A stretch of 64,000 nucleotides of DNA. Source: Acidimicrobiales bacterium. GTDB taxonomy: Bacteria > Actinomycetota > Acidimicrobiia > Acidimicrobiales > Iamiaceae. The stretch is from assembly GCA_035547835.1 (NCBI GenBank), contig DASZTW010000005.1, forward strand, positions 434,001 to 498,000, read 5' to 3'. Position numbers and translations under genes: made by a program. Positions within the stretch are counted from its first letter, which is position 1. Each line of letters starts with the position of its first letter. The notes beneath the pieces are model-generated. The model saw only the letters and a list, made by a program, of their open reading frames with translations, searched no databases and was not told the DNA's origin. This document shows, one piece after another, positions 14,981 through 23,762 of this stretch.

Positions 14981-17637
14981 TCGGTATTGAGGGCGTCGAC
15001 GATGGCCAGGATCTCGTCGCCGTAGTTCTCGAGCTTGGTCGGACCGATCCCGTCGCACGCAATCAGCTCGGCCGGGGTGGTCGGGCGGGCGGCGGCGATG
15101 CCGCGCAGGTGCTTGTCGTTCAACACGACGTAGGCCGGCACGCCGTCGGCCTTGGCCCGGGCGCTGCGCCAGGCCTTCAGGCGACCTTCCACCTCGGCGT
15201 CCGCCGCGTCGAGCACCACGCCGGCGCGGGCGATCCGCGCCTGGGCCGGGCGACGGGGCGCCCTTCCCGCCAGCTCGTCGAGGAACGGCGACGGGCGGGT
15301 CTGGTCGACCAGCAGCGTGGCCCGATGCTCGGCCCGGGTGATGGCGACGTGCAGGACCCGGCGCTCCTCTTCGACGTCGCCCGCCAAGCGGTGCGGCACC
15401 ACGCCGTCGGACACGCCGAAGACTGCCACCCTCGGCCATTCCCTCCCCTTCACCCGGTGGATGGTCGACAGCGTCACGCCTTCGGTGTCGGCCTCGCGCC
15501 GGAAGGTGGCGCGCAACCAGTCCTCGAAGCCCGCGACGTCCGGGTGGAGGTCGGCCACTTGCAGGAGGCCTTCGAGGTCGTCGAGGTGGCTGGTGCCCTG
15601 GCCACCGCCGGTCCGGTCGAGCAGCGTCATCGCCGAGCCGAGCCCGACCCCGTCACGCACGGCCACCAGGACGTGGCGGGTGGTTCCCTCACGGCCGGCG
15701 TCGCAGACGATCTCGAGGTCGTCGACCAGCCGGTCGAGCTTGGGGCGCTCCTTGTCGGACAGGGTCGGGCCGATGCCGCGCAGCTCGTGCAGGTGCCACG
15801 CCGACCGGCGGTGGAGCCGGTCGGGAAACCACTGGGGCAGACCACGGGTGGGCCGCCGGAGGATCTCGACGATGTCGGCAGGGTCGATGGACTCGGGCGA
15901 CGCGGCAATCCGCAAGTAGGCCATCGCAGCCCGCAGGCCGGTCCGCTCGAGCACTTCCGGGCCCAGCACCGACTGCACGGGAACGCCGGCCTGGTGGAGC
16001 GCGACGTGCGGCGCGAGCAACAGCGAGTTGACCCGCGCGAGGACCGCCACATGGGCGGGGGCCACCCCCGGCTCGGCCAGCCAGCTCTGCACCACCTCCA
16101 CCGCGGCGCCCGCGCCCCCATCGGCTGGGTGGCGAACGACCGAGAGCGCACCCGGCGTGGGATCGGCCGACGGGCCGGTGTGGATCTCCTTGGGCACGCG
16201 GCGGTGGTTGTAGCCCAGCAGCGTGCGGGCGCCTTCGACCACCTCGACCGGGCACCGGTAGTTGACCGTGAGCGGATGGTCGGCTGCGGCGGGAAAGCGC
16301 GCCGCGTAGTCGATCAGGAACGCAGGGTCCGCCGAGGCGTGCCCGTAGATCACCTGGTCGTCGTCGCCCACACCGAACACGTCGAGCTCCGGCAGCGCGA
16401 GCAGCCGTACGAGCAACAGGTGCGCGGGCGTGAGGTCCTGGAACTCGTCGACCAGGAGGTGGCGACACGTCGATTGCAGCTCGCGCCGGAAGGGCCCGTC
16501 AGCCAGCAACGTCTCGATGGCGGCGTAGACCTGGTCGTCGAAGTCGACCGCGCCCCGGTCGGCGAGCGCCCGGCGATAGGCCGGGAACAGCTCGGCCAGG
16601 CCCGGAACGTCGTCGCGCTCGGCTTCGACCTCGACGGGGTCACGCAAGCCGAGGCGGATCGCCGCGAGCGACTCGACGTACGGGCCGATGGGGTCGGTGT
16701 TCGACCGTCGCTGGCGCCGCACCGGGGCGAGGTCGTCGACCAGCCGGCGCACGTCGCGCTCGTCCAGCAACGGCGGGACCCCGCCGCGGTGGCGGGTGAG
16801 CACCCACAGTCCGAGCGAGTTGAGGGTGCGGACGTGCGGCCGCACGTCGGCCGTGCGGGCCTCGAGCTCGAGCTGCGCGGCCTTGTTGTACGCGACGGCC
16901 ACGACGCCGGCGGGCGCGTACCCGCGATCGCGCAGGAGGTGCCGGAGGCGCTCGGTGAGGACGCGCGTCTTGCCCGAACCGGCCGGTGCGATGACACGAG
17001 CCGGGCCACTGCCGTGCGCGACGGCCGCCAGCTGATCGGGTGCGAGGTCCGCCTCGGGGGCGACCGGCGTGGGTTGGACCGCGAGGACACCGCGGTCGAC
17101 CGCCTCCGACGGCACGACGACCGTGGTGTCGACCCCGTCGCCATCGCCGTCGCCACCGAGCTCGGCGGGGGTCCAGGGCCGGAGTGGCCCGCCGTCGACC
17201 CACGCGGCGCGCCCGTCGGGCAACCTGAGGTCGGCCGGACCGTCCGGCGTCTCGATCCCGCCGAGGCGGGCAGCCTTGCGCCCCCACCACCAGATGACCT
17301 CGCCCCCGCGGGCGTCGTAGCTGTTGGCCCACACGAGAAAGTGCAGGCGGTCAGCCCACGGCTCGTCGGACACGTCGAGCGTCCAGGGCTCGAGCGCCTC
17401 GCTGACCGGGGGCCGGAAGCGGCCGGGGTCGACCGCCAGCCGGATCACTACCGGCTCCCGCGCGGCCCACGCGCGATGCAGCCGGTCGACCACGTCAGGC
17501 GCCCGCCCCACGGGCCGCTCGGCGAGGACCGGCTCGTCGATCACCACCTCGGCGGCGGTCGCCCAGGGCTCGGGCACCCGGTCGCCCACCCCGACCACCA
17601 CCGCGCGACCGAGCGCGACGGGTCCGGAGACGGGCAT
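14974..17637 (-). CDS. UvrD/PcrA-like helicase with HRDC domain and novel N-terminal extension
   Basis: 887-residue superfamily 1 DNA helicase. Walker A is GSGKT at 220-224; DEFQDL, the VNYRCP motif and the C-terminal VAITRAEHRA motif VI are all visible. The last 80 residues form an HRDC domain (KADGVPAYVVLNDKHL...GIGPTKLENYG), as in mycobacterial UvrD2, but the tetracysteine module of UvrD2 is absent. About 195 residues precede the helicase core and resemble no domain I know; they contain a tryptophan-rich stretch (IWWWGRK) and an aspartate/glycine linker. ATG 17637 is favoured over the adjacent GTG because TAGGTT lies exactly 6 nt before it. Confidence 0.85.
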   Translation of the reverse strand: MPVSGPVALGRAVVVGVGDRVPEPWATAAEVVIDEPVLAERPVGRAPDVVDRLHRAWAAREPVVIRLAVDPGRFRPPVSEALEPWTLDVSDEPWADRLHFLVWANSYDARGGEVIWWWGRKAARLGGIETPDGPADLRLPDGRAAWVDGGPLRPWTPAELGGDGDGDGVDTTVVVPSEAVDRGVLAVQPTPVAPEADLAPDQLAAVAHGSGPARVIAPAGSGKTRVLTERLRHLLRDRGYAPAGVVAVAYNKAAQLELEARTADVRPHVRTLNSLGLWVLTRHRGGVPPLLDERDVRRLVDDLAPVRRQRRSNTDPIGPYVESLAAIRLGLRDPVEVEAERDDVPGLAELFPAYRRALADRGAVDFDDQVYAAIETLLADGPFRRELQSTCRHLLVDEFQDLTPAHLLLVRLLALPELDVFGVGDDDQVIYGHASADPAFLIDYAARFPAAADHPLTVNYRCPVEVVEGARTLLGYNHRRVPKEIHTGPSADPTPGALSVVRHPADGGAGAAVEVVQSWLAEPGVAPAHVAVLARVNSLLLAPHVALHQAGVPVQSVLGPEVLERTGLRAAMAYLRIAASPESIDPADIVEILRRPTRGLPQWFPDRLHRRSAWHLHELRGIGPTLSDKERPKLDRLVDDLEIVCDAGREGTTRHVLVAVRDGVGLGSAMTLLDRTGGGQGTSHLDDLEGLLQVADLHPDVAGFEDWLRATFRREADTEGVTLSTIHRVKGREWPRVAVFGVSDGVVPHRLAGDVEEERRVLHVAITRAEHRATLLVDQTRPSPFLDELAGRAPRRPAQARIARAGVVLDAADAEVEGRLKAWRSARAKADGVPAYVVLNDKHLRGIAAARPTTPAELIACDGIGPTKLENYGDEILAIVDALNTEL

Positions 17638-17643
17638 CACCCC

Positions 17644-17649
17644 AACCTA
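17644..17649 (-). promoter_or_regulatory. -10 box of a leaderless promoter (helicase gene)
   Basis: TAGGTT on the minus strand, 6 nt before the ATG at 17637, the same arrangement as at about ten other genes of the window. Confidence 0.45.
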
Positions 17650-17730
17650 CGCCGGGGGTGTGTCACCCCATCTTTTTCTGGGCACCTGACCGTGCCCAGG
17701 GCGGCACCCTGCGGTGCCCCGCACGTGGGA

Positions 17731-18930
17731 TCAGGTGGTCGGGACCGGGTGGTGGACGCGACGGAAGCGCAGGCCGGCGAGGGCCACCACCCCCGTGGCG
17801 GCCGGGCCCACCAACGTGATCCCCCGCCACACCAACGCGACCGCCAGGCCGTCGGCCAGCGGGACGCCGAAGTGGTGCAGCACCAGCGTGAGGGCGGACT
17901 CGGCAACCCCGATGCCGCCGGGCACCAACGGCACCCACGACGCCACGATCGTGAGCGCCGCGGCGAGCAGCGCCTCCTCGATGCTGATCGGCCGACCGGC
18001 CGCTTCGAGGATCGCCCACAACGAGACACCCATGGCGAACGGTCCGACCGTGAGGAACAGCCACGACACGTGACGGCGGGCGCCGCGTCCGAGCAGGTCG
18101 TGAGCCTCGCGGTGGAAGCGGAGCACGGCCTCGCGGACCTGCTCGGGATGAGCCCGGGCCGGCAAGACCCGCACCGCGAACGCACCGACGGCCGCCAGCG
18201 GCCGGGGGTGGCTCGTCAACAGCCAGGTGCCGACCAGGAACAGCCCACCGCCCGCCACCCCGATCCAGGCAATGGTGGCCAGGCGACCGGTCAGCTCGCC
18301 GAACGCGACGGCGGCGATCGCGCTGGCCGCGCCCAACAGGACGAACCCACGTGCTTGCAGCCACTGGCCCCACGCCAAGGCGATGCTCGCCCGGCGCTTG
18401 GGCAGGCCGCGCCGACGGAGCTCGAAGAACGACAACGTGAACCCTTCGACAGGTGCGGCCGGCATGATCGCGCCGAGGCTCAAGTTGACGAGCGACGCGG
18501 CCTGCGCGGCGGTCCGGCCGATCACGGTGGGTCGGCCCTGCAGGCGCCACAGCGCCTCCCCCGCGAAGGCGAGGCCGGCCACCTCGACGGCGCCGGCGAC
18601 ACCCAGCCAACCGGCATGGAACCCGGCCATCGCGGTGATCGAACGGCTGACGTCGCCCACCAGGTGGATCGTGATCCAGATCGCCACGCCGGTCGCCGCG
18701 AGCATGGCGGCGGGATACAGGACCCGGTGTGAACGGAACCGCCGCCCGCTCGCCGCCGACACCCGGACGAGGTCACCGTCGGCTCCGTCAGCGTCAGCAG
18801 GGGCGGCAGGGTCGGCCACGGGGTCAATGGTAGTGCGGTCGCCCGCCCGGCGGCCCTCGGACCAGTCGCCGTGCCGGGGCTGCGGCCCGCGCCGCGGCGC
18901 AGGCACAGTCGGGTCGGGGTCGCGGGCCAT
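17731..18930 (-). CDS. lysylphosphatidylglycerol synthase TM-region family protein (flippase-like, UPF0104)
   Basis: 399-residue integral membrane protein. A charged, proline-rich cytoplasmic N-terminus of about 70 residues is followed by eight or so hydrophobic segments. The family hallmarks are seen: polar residues in LGAIMPAAPVEG (about residues 172-183) and VPLVPGGIGVAESA (about 327-340), the latter typical of MprF-like flippase domains. No aminoacyl-transferase domain is attached, so it is not an MprF synthase; lipid or polyprenol-sugar movement is a guess from the family. ATG 18930 chosen; the open frame upstream is low-complexity. Divergent from the HelD gene. Confidence 0.75.
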   Translation of the reverse strand: MARDPDPTVPAPRRGPQPRHGDWSEGRRAGDRTTIDPVADPAAPADADGADGDLVRVSAASGRRFRSHRVLYPAAMLAATGVAIWITIHLVGDVSRSITAMAGFHAGWLGVAGAVEVAGLAFAGEALWRLQGRPTVIGRTAAQAASLVNLSLGAIMPAAPVEGFTLSFFELRRRGLPKRRASIALAWGQWLQARGFVLLGAASAIAAVAFGELTGRLATIAWIGVAGGGLFLVGTWLLTSHPRPLAAVGAFAVRVLPARAHPEQVREAVLRFHREAHDLLGRGARRHVSWLFLTVGPFAMGVSLWAILEAAGRPISIEEALLAAALTIVASWVPLVPGGIGVAESALTLVLHHFGVPLADGLAVALVWRGITLVGPAATGVVALAGLRFRRVHHPVPTT

Positions 18931-19027
18931 CCGGTGCTCGGTTCGGTAAGTCGCTGGGCAATCCCTCCAGCACGGCGCTACCGTCGTCACCCCCCTCCTG
19001 CCACCGCCGCCGGTCAGGTCCCCACCG

Positions 19028-20701
19028 ATGAGCGACCTTCCTCCTTCACCGCGCCGCGACGCTCCCGTCGCCCTGGCCGCCGAACGGGCCGCGCTCGAAC
19101 GCGCGCGCTCGGCGACGCGCGACAAGCTGGAACGGTTCGCCCGCATCTCCGGCGGTGGCGCCGACGCGCTGGCCGACGAGTACATCGACGCCGTGGTCAG
19201 GGGCACGATCGAGACGTACCAGCGAGAACTGGTCACCTTCGGGCGCGTCGACGACGGCCAGACCTGGCGCATCGGCCTGTACGGCATCGACGAAGGCGGC
19301 GACCAGCTGGTGATCGACTGGCGGGCGCCGTTCGCATCGGCCTTCTACCAGGCCCGCATGACCGAGCCGCTGGGGCTCGACCGCCGCGTCACATACGTCG
19401 GCTGCATCGACGACCTCTTCGTCGAGGACTTCGCCACGGGGGAAGTGTCCGGCTCCTCCCCCCTGCTCCACGAGTTGGCGCGCAGTCGCGGCACCGAGAT
19501 GCGCACTGCGGTGGCCACGCTCCAGTCGGAACAGGACGACCTGGTCCGCCTCGACCCCACCGAACGGCTCGTCCTCCGGGGCGGGCCGGGTACGGGCAAG
19601 ACCGTGGTCGGCCTCCACCGGGCGGCCTGGCTCGTCTACAACGACACCCGGCTCACCGCGGGGCGGATCCTGGTGGTGGGCCCGAGCGACAAGTTCTTGC
19701 GCTTCGTGGCCGCAGTGCTGCCCACCCTCGGCGAGGCTCGCATCACCCAGACCACGTTCGACCGGCTGCTCGGGCCGTCGACGCCTGCGGGCAGCGACGA
19801 GCGTTGGCTCGATCTGCTCGACCGCTTCGAGGCCTCGCTGTACCGGCCGGGTCGGGTTCGGGTCGGGATGCGCCGCGTCGGCGAGGACGAGGTCGTCGAG
19901 CTCGTCGAACGGCTGCGCGCCCGACCGATGTCATGGCGCGACCGGCGCAAGGTGTTCGTGTCGCGCCTCGCCCACCGCTGCGACGCGACGGTCGGCGAGG
20001 CCAGCAGGGCGGCCGCTGAAGTGTGGCCGTCGATGAGCGCCCGCCAAGCCATGAAGCAGCTCCGCAACCGTCGCACCCTCACCGACCTGGGTGCCGACCC
20101 CGACCTCGTCGACGCATGGCTGGCGCCGGCCGGCCACCGAGCCGCGGCGGTGGCGTTCCCCGACGGCGCGCTGGCCGACGAGATCCTGGCCCGGTTCGAG
20201 GGGGTGCCCGCCACGTACGGACACGTGATCGTCGACGAGGCGCAGGACCTCTCCCTGTTGCAGCTGCGCGCCGTGATGCGGCGCTCGTCGGGTCTGACCC
20301 TGGTGGGCGACGACGCCCAGCGATCCAACCCCAACGGCATCGGGCTCACCCGGGCCGCCGCCCTTGTCGACGTGCGGCCCGCGGTCATGGCGACGGCCTA
20401 CCGCATGTCGGCCGAGATCGCCGGGTGGCTCAACGAGCACGCCCGCGCCCACGGCATCGAGGCGGTCGAGCTGCTCGGCATCCGTCCGACGGGGCGCCCG
20501 GTGCGCGTCGCGCCCGATCCGATCTCCGCCGAGGCCGAGCTGCGCGACCGGTGGGAGAACGTGGCGGTGATCCGTGCGGACGAGGTGTGGGTGCACAAGG
20601 GCGTCGAGTACGACGCGGTCGTCGTCGACACCACCGACATGGACCCCGCGCAGGTGTACCTCGCTGCGTCGCGTGCCGCCCACGAGCTCGTCATCTGCTG
20701 A
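19028..20701 (+). CDS. helD: compact HelD-like RNA polymerase-associated helicase
   Basis: 557-residue superfamily 1 ATPase of the HelD group, which pulls stalled RNA polymerase off DNA. The hallmark segment RIGLYGIDE...VIDWRAPFASAFYQA is at 81-109, Walker A GPGTGKT at 186-192, and VDEAQDLSLLQLRAV marks motif II. It is clearly shorter than usual HelD proteins (about 680-780 residues): the N-terminal coiled-coil arm is only about 70 residues and the C-terminal ATPase half is compressed, ending in the motif VI-like AASRAAHELVIC. A TACCGT -10 box at 18979-18984 gives a leader of about 37 nt. Confidence 0.75.
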   Translation: MSDLPPSPRRDAPVALAAERAALERARSATRDKLERFARISGGGADALADEYIDAVVRGTIETYQRELVTFGRVDDGQTWRIGLYGIDEGGDQLVIDWRAPFASAFYQARMTEPLGLDRRVTYVGCIDDLFVEDFATGEVSGSSPLLHELARSRGTEMRTAVATLQSEQDDLVRLDPTERLVLRGGPGTGKTVVGLHRAAWLVYNDTRLTAGRILVVGPSDKFLRFVAAVLPTLGEARITQTTFDRLLGPSTPAGSDERWLDLLDRFEASLYRPGRVRVGMRRVGEDEVVELVERLRARPMSWRDRRKVFVSRLAHRCDATVGEASRAAAEVWPSMSARQAMKQLRNRRTLTDLGADPDLVDAWLAPAGHRAAAVAFPDGALADEILARFEGVPATYGHVIVDEAQDLSLLQLRAVMRRSSGLTLVGDDAQRSNPNGIGLTRAAALVDVRPAVMATAYRMSAEIAGWLNEHARAHGIEAVELLGIRPTGRPVRVAPDPISAEAELRDRWENVAVIRADEVWVHKGVEYDAVVVDTTDMDPAQVYLAASRAAHELVIC

Positions 20702-20729
20702 CCGCTGACCTCCGCCCGCCCTCCACCAC

Positions 20730-20773
20730 CCGAACCGGGTGGGGATCCGGTCGCCGGGAGAGCCGGATCTCCC
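20730..20773 (-). repeat. 44-bp dispersed repeat, copy B
   Basis: Inverted relative to copy A at 12196-12239, 40 of 44 positions identical. In this copy CACCCG-GTT-CGGGTG makes a clean hairpin and GGGAG/CTCCC a second, so it looks like a REP-type element. It lies between the convergent HelD and FadD8-like genes. The rest of the 138-bp gap shows no gene. Confidence 0.75.
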
Positions 20774-20839
20774 GCCGGCGCCGGCCCGGGCCCGCACCAT
20801 CAGCTGAGGGCAACGGCGGGCGGCGGGGCTTGCGGCTCG

Positions 20840-22399
20840 TCAGTTGACCTGGCGGGCCGCGCCGGCCCAGTAGCGCTCGCGCAGGGCCTTCTTGTCGGGC
20901 TTGCCGAGGGCGCTGACCGGGATGTCGTCGACCACGTCGACCGACTTGGGGGCCACGTGGCTGCCCTTGCGGTCCTTCACCAGCGCGATGAGCTCGTCGA
21001 CTTCCACCGTCGCGCCAGGACGCGCCACCACCACTGCCTTGACCGTCTCGCCCCAACGTTCGTCGGGCACGCCGATGACCGCGACTTGCGCGACCGATGG
21101 GTGCTCGCCGATCACGTCCTCGACCTCGCGGGGGAACACGTTGAACCCACCGGTCACGATCATGTCCTTCTTGCGGTCGACGATGTAGAAGAACCCGTCG
21201 TCGTCCTCGCGGGCGATGTCGCCCGTGTGCAGCCACCCGCCGGCGAACGCCTCGGCCGTCTGCTCCGGCTTGTTCCAGTAGCCGAGCATCACGAGGGGGC
21301 CCTGCACACAGATCTCGCCGGGCTGGCCCTTCGGGACCTCGTTCCCGTCGTCGTCGAGCAGCCGGACACGCACCCATGGCGCCGGCCGCCCGCACGACGC
21401 CAGCCGTTCGGGCCTCGACAGGTCGTGGTCGGCGCGGTTCATCACGCAGATCGCCATCGGGCACTCGGCTTGGCCGTAGAACTGCACGAAGATCGGCCCC
21501 ATCTTCTCGATCGCCTCCGTGAGCCGCGTGGGCGACATGGCCGCGGCGCCGTAGTACACGGTCTCGAGGCTCGACAGGTCGGCGTCGGCGAACCCGGGAT
21601 GGTCGAGCAGCACGTACAGCATCGTGGGCACGACCATCGTGGCCGTGATCCGGAACTTCTCGATCGTCTCGAGCACGAGCTCGGGATCGAACCACGGGAT
21701 CACCACGATCGAGCCGCCTTTGAGCAGCGTCGGGATGAAGAACGCGGCGCCGGCATGGCTGAGCGGGGTGGCGATCAGGAAACGGGGCTCGTCGGGCCAA
21801 TCCCACTCGGCGAGCTGGATCTGGGTCATCGTGACGCTGCTGCGCGGCGGCATCATCACGCCCTTTGGCTTGCCGGTGGTGCCACCGGTGTACGCCAGGC
21901 TGCCGACGTCGTCGGGGTCGACGCGGGCCGCCACCAACGGTTGCGGCTCGAACCCGGCCGCCAGCGCCGGCAGTGACTCGCCGAGGTCCGACGGGTCGAA
22001 CGTGAGGATCCGCAGCGACGGGAGCGCCTTGGCGAGCTCGGCGGCTCGCTCGCCGAAGATGGTGGTGTCGACGACCAACGTCTCCGTGCCGGCGTCGGTG
22101 AGGATGTAGACGTGGTCGTCGAGCGACCCCATCGGGTGCAACGGCGTGCCCCGCGCCCCGAGCACCATGCCGGCACCCATGTTGAACAGCACTTCGGGCC
22201 GGTTGAGGGCGAGCACCGCGGTGGGGCTCCCCTGCCCTATCCCGAGCGAAGCCATCGCTTGGGCGTAGCGGCTGACCTCGGCGGCCACTTGCGCACCGGT
22301 GAGCACCTCGTCGCCCAGGTAGACCGCAGGCTTGTCGGGGTTGCGGTTCAAGGCGGCGACGAGGAGATCGCCGTTGGAGACCATGTCGTGGAGCGTCAC
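20840..22399 (-). CDS. acyl-CoA synthetase, FadD8-like
   Basis: 519-residue AMP-forming ligase. It has YTGGTTGKPKG (phosphate loop), YYGAAAMSPTRL, HTGDIARED, DRKKDMIVTGGFNVFPREVE and the C-terminal lysine in ALGKPDKKALR, so it should be active. From memory of the family its sequence pattern (PLHPMGSLDDHVYILTDAG and IQLAEWDWPDEPRFL) resembles mycobacterial FadD8. The GTG at 22399 is preferred because TACGGT lies 6 nt upstream; a later ATG (22384) is possible. A sequence matching the KstR steroid-catabolism operator is just upstream, suggesting a role in sterol or fatty-acid breakdown. Confidence 0.85.
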   Translation of the reverse strand: MTLHDMVSNGDLLVAALNRNPDKPAVYLGDEVLTGAQVAAEVSRYAQAMASLGIGQGSPTAVLALNRPEVLFNMGAGMVLGARGTPLHPMGSLDDHVYILTDAGTETLVVDTTIFGERAAELAKALPSLRILTFDPSDLGESLPALAAGFEPQPLVAARVDPDDVGSLAYTGGTTGKPKGVMMPPRSSVTMTQIQLAEWDWPDEPRFLIATPLSHAGAAFFIPTLLKGGSIVVIPWFDPELVLETIEKFRITATMVVPTMLYVLLDHPGFADADLSSLETVYYGAAAMSPTRLTEAIEKMGPIFVQFYGQAECPMAICVMNRADHDLSRPERLASCGRPAPWVRVRLLDDDGNEVPKGQPGEICVQGPLVMLGYWNKPEQTAEAFAGGWLHTGDIAREDDDGFFYIVDRKKDMIVTGGFNVFPREVEDVIGEHPSVAQVAVIGVPDERWGETVKAVVVARPGATVEVDELIALVKDRKGSHVAPKSVDVVDDIPVSALGKPDKKALRERYWAGAARQVN

Positions 22400-22405
22400 G
22401 AGGTC

Positions 22406-22427
22406 ACCGTAGTTGAAACACGTTCTA
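22406..22427 (-). promoter_or_regulatory. KstR-like box next to a leaderless -10
   Basis: On the minus strand TAGAACGTGTTTCA (22427-22414) fits the KstR operator consensus TNNAACNNGTTNNA at every fixed position. Two bases further on is TACGGT (22411-22406), 6 nt before the GTG start of the FadD8-like gene. The box overlaps the promoter spacer, the place for a repressor. A 14-bp degenerate motif has a real chance rate, so support is moderate. Confidence 0.5.
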
Positions 22428-22433
22428 GTCGGG

Positions 22434-23066
22434 TCAGTAACCCCCGGCACCGCCGCTCGCCGCGGTCGTCGTGGTGGCCGCGCTCGACGAGGTCGCGCCG
22501 CCGTTCGCGGTCGCACCTGCGGGCACCTTCACGACGTGCCACGTGCCGCCGAAGGTGTTGAGTCCGTCGCCGTAGGCATCCCCTGCGTCCTTGTCCCGCA
22601 CGAACGTGTACAGCGGCTTGCCCTCGAAGTCGAGCACGGTCGCACCATTCGGGCCCATGGTGGTGCCGAGCCCGTTCACGCCGGCCGTCGCGCTGGCCGA
22701 CGTGGTGGCCGGCACGGTGGCGGCGGGCCACACCGCGAGGCACGACGCGTCACACGAAGCGGGCGCGGCGCCGTTGGTGAACGTGTACAAGGTGAGGCCG
22801 TGCGCGTCGGCCAGGATCTGGCCGAACTGGTCGTTGACCTTCACCTTGAAGACGCCGGCGCCGCTGGCAGCCGAGCTCCCGGTCGCCGCGGTGGTCGACG
22901 AGCCCGAGGTCCCTCCGGTGCCGGCCGTCGCGGCCTTCGACGACTTCGCTGAGCTGCAGGCGCCGGCCAGCACGAGTGCCGCCAGCGCGCCCAGCAGGAT
23001 CAGCGCCACGCGGCGCGCGGTGATCCCTTCGTGCGCGACGCCCTTGCTCCTTGGTGCGGTCCTCAT
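22434..23066 (-). CDS. secreted-repeat lipoprotein (Lipoprotein_15/COG4315)
   Basis: 210-residue exported lipoprotein. A signal peptide with lipobox LAGAC is followed by a Ser/Thr/Ala/Gly-rich spacer, then two repeats of the family: GLTLYTFTNG...SCLAVWPAA (about residues 89-115) and KPLYTFVRDKDAGDAYGDGL...WHVV. It ends in a second Ser/Thr/Gly tail. The function of the family is unknown. ATG 23066 is preceded by a strong GGAGGAGG ribosome site. The stop is 35 bp before the FadD8-like start on the same strand. A GGGAAAATCC element and CGTAC further upstream (about 23105-23135) could be an ECF-type promoter, weakly supported. Confidence 0.8.
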   Translation of the reverse strand: MRTAPRSKGVAHEGITARRVALILLGALAALVLAGACSSAKSSKAATAGTGGTSGSSTTAATGSSAASGAGVFKVKVNDQFGQILADAHGLTLYTFTNGAAPASCDASCLAVWPAATVPATTSASATAGVNGLGTTMGPNGATVLDFEGKPLYTFVRDKDAGDAYGDGLNTFGGTWHVVKVPAGATANGGATSSSAATTTTAASGGAGGY

Positions 23067-23141
23067 GGTCGGCCTCCTCCGATCGCGGGTCACCTCCCAC
23101 GTACGCCGATCCACCCCGAAGGGATTTTCCCGACCCGACGA

Positions 23142-23762
23142 TCAGGCGCGAATCGCCTCGACCGCCGTCCAGACCGCCAGACCGATCATCAAGACCCCTG
23201 CGACGCGCCGCACCAGCTCGAGGGGCACGACCCGCAGCAGCGCCCGACCGCCGAGCACGGCGATCCCCGCCACCGCCCACAGCCCGAGCAGCGCGCCGAG
23301 GCCCACGGCGATCGGGTCGTGGTAGCGAGCCGCCAAGTTGGCGGTGGTGATCTGGGTGAGGTCACCGAACTCCGCGAGGAGCACCACCGAGAACGCGGTG
23401 GCGATCACCCGGGGCGACGGTGTGGCGACTTGGGTCGCCGCTCCGCCGGTGGTCGTCCCGCCCGCGCCGGCCGCGGCGCCCTCGCGCGCCGCGGCCTCCT
23501 CTCTGCCCAGCAGCAACAGCAGTCCGCCGCCGAGGAACAGCACCGCGACCACGATGTCGACGGCGCGCCGAGGCAACAGCGTGAACGCCTGTCCCACCGC
23601 CACCGCGAGGACCACATGGCAGGCGAACGCGCCCGCGGCGCCGAGGAACACGTCGCGGGGACGAAACCGGGTCCCCAACACCAACGACGCGAACATCGTC
23701 TTGTCGGGCAGCTCGGCGGCGAAGATGACGACGAACGTCGCGCCCAGCGCGGCGAAGTTCAC
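23142..23762 (-). CDS. TMEM165/GDT1 (UPF0016) family cation transporter
   Basis: 206-residue membrane protein with two three-helix halves, each carrying the family cation motif: AAELPDKT at about 15-22 and LAEFGDLT at about 130-137. Characterised relatives move Mn2+ or Ca2+ in exchange for protons. A glycine/alanine/threonine-rich cytoplasmic loop (about residues 88-112) links the halves. It starts within the last codons of the upstream methyltransferase gene (4-bp overlap), so the two are coupled, although no shared function is obvious. Confidence 0.85.
   Translation of the reverse strand: MNFAALGATFVVIFAAELPDKTMFASLVLGTRFRPRDVFLGAAGAFACHVVLAVAVGQAFTLLPRRAVDIVVAVLFLGGGLLLLLGREEAAAREGAAAGAGGTTTGGAATQVATPSPRVIATAFSVVLLAEFGDLTQITTANLAARYHDPIAVGLGALLGLWAVAGIAVLGGRALLRVVPLELVRRVAGVLMIGLAVWTAVEAIRA

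Noticed and set aside
14821-18732. A 1303-codon open frame on the plus strand
   Set aside because: It runs antisense through the helicase and flippase-like genes, whose protein motifs are clear. Long antisense frames are expected from GC-rich codon use, and the translation is arginine/proline/glycine-rich with no domain.
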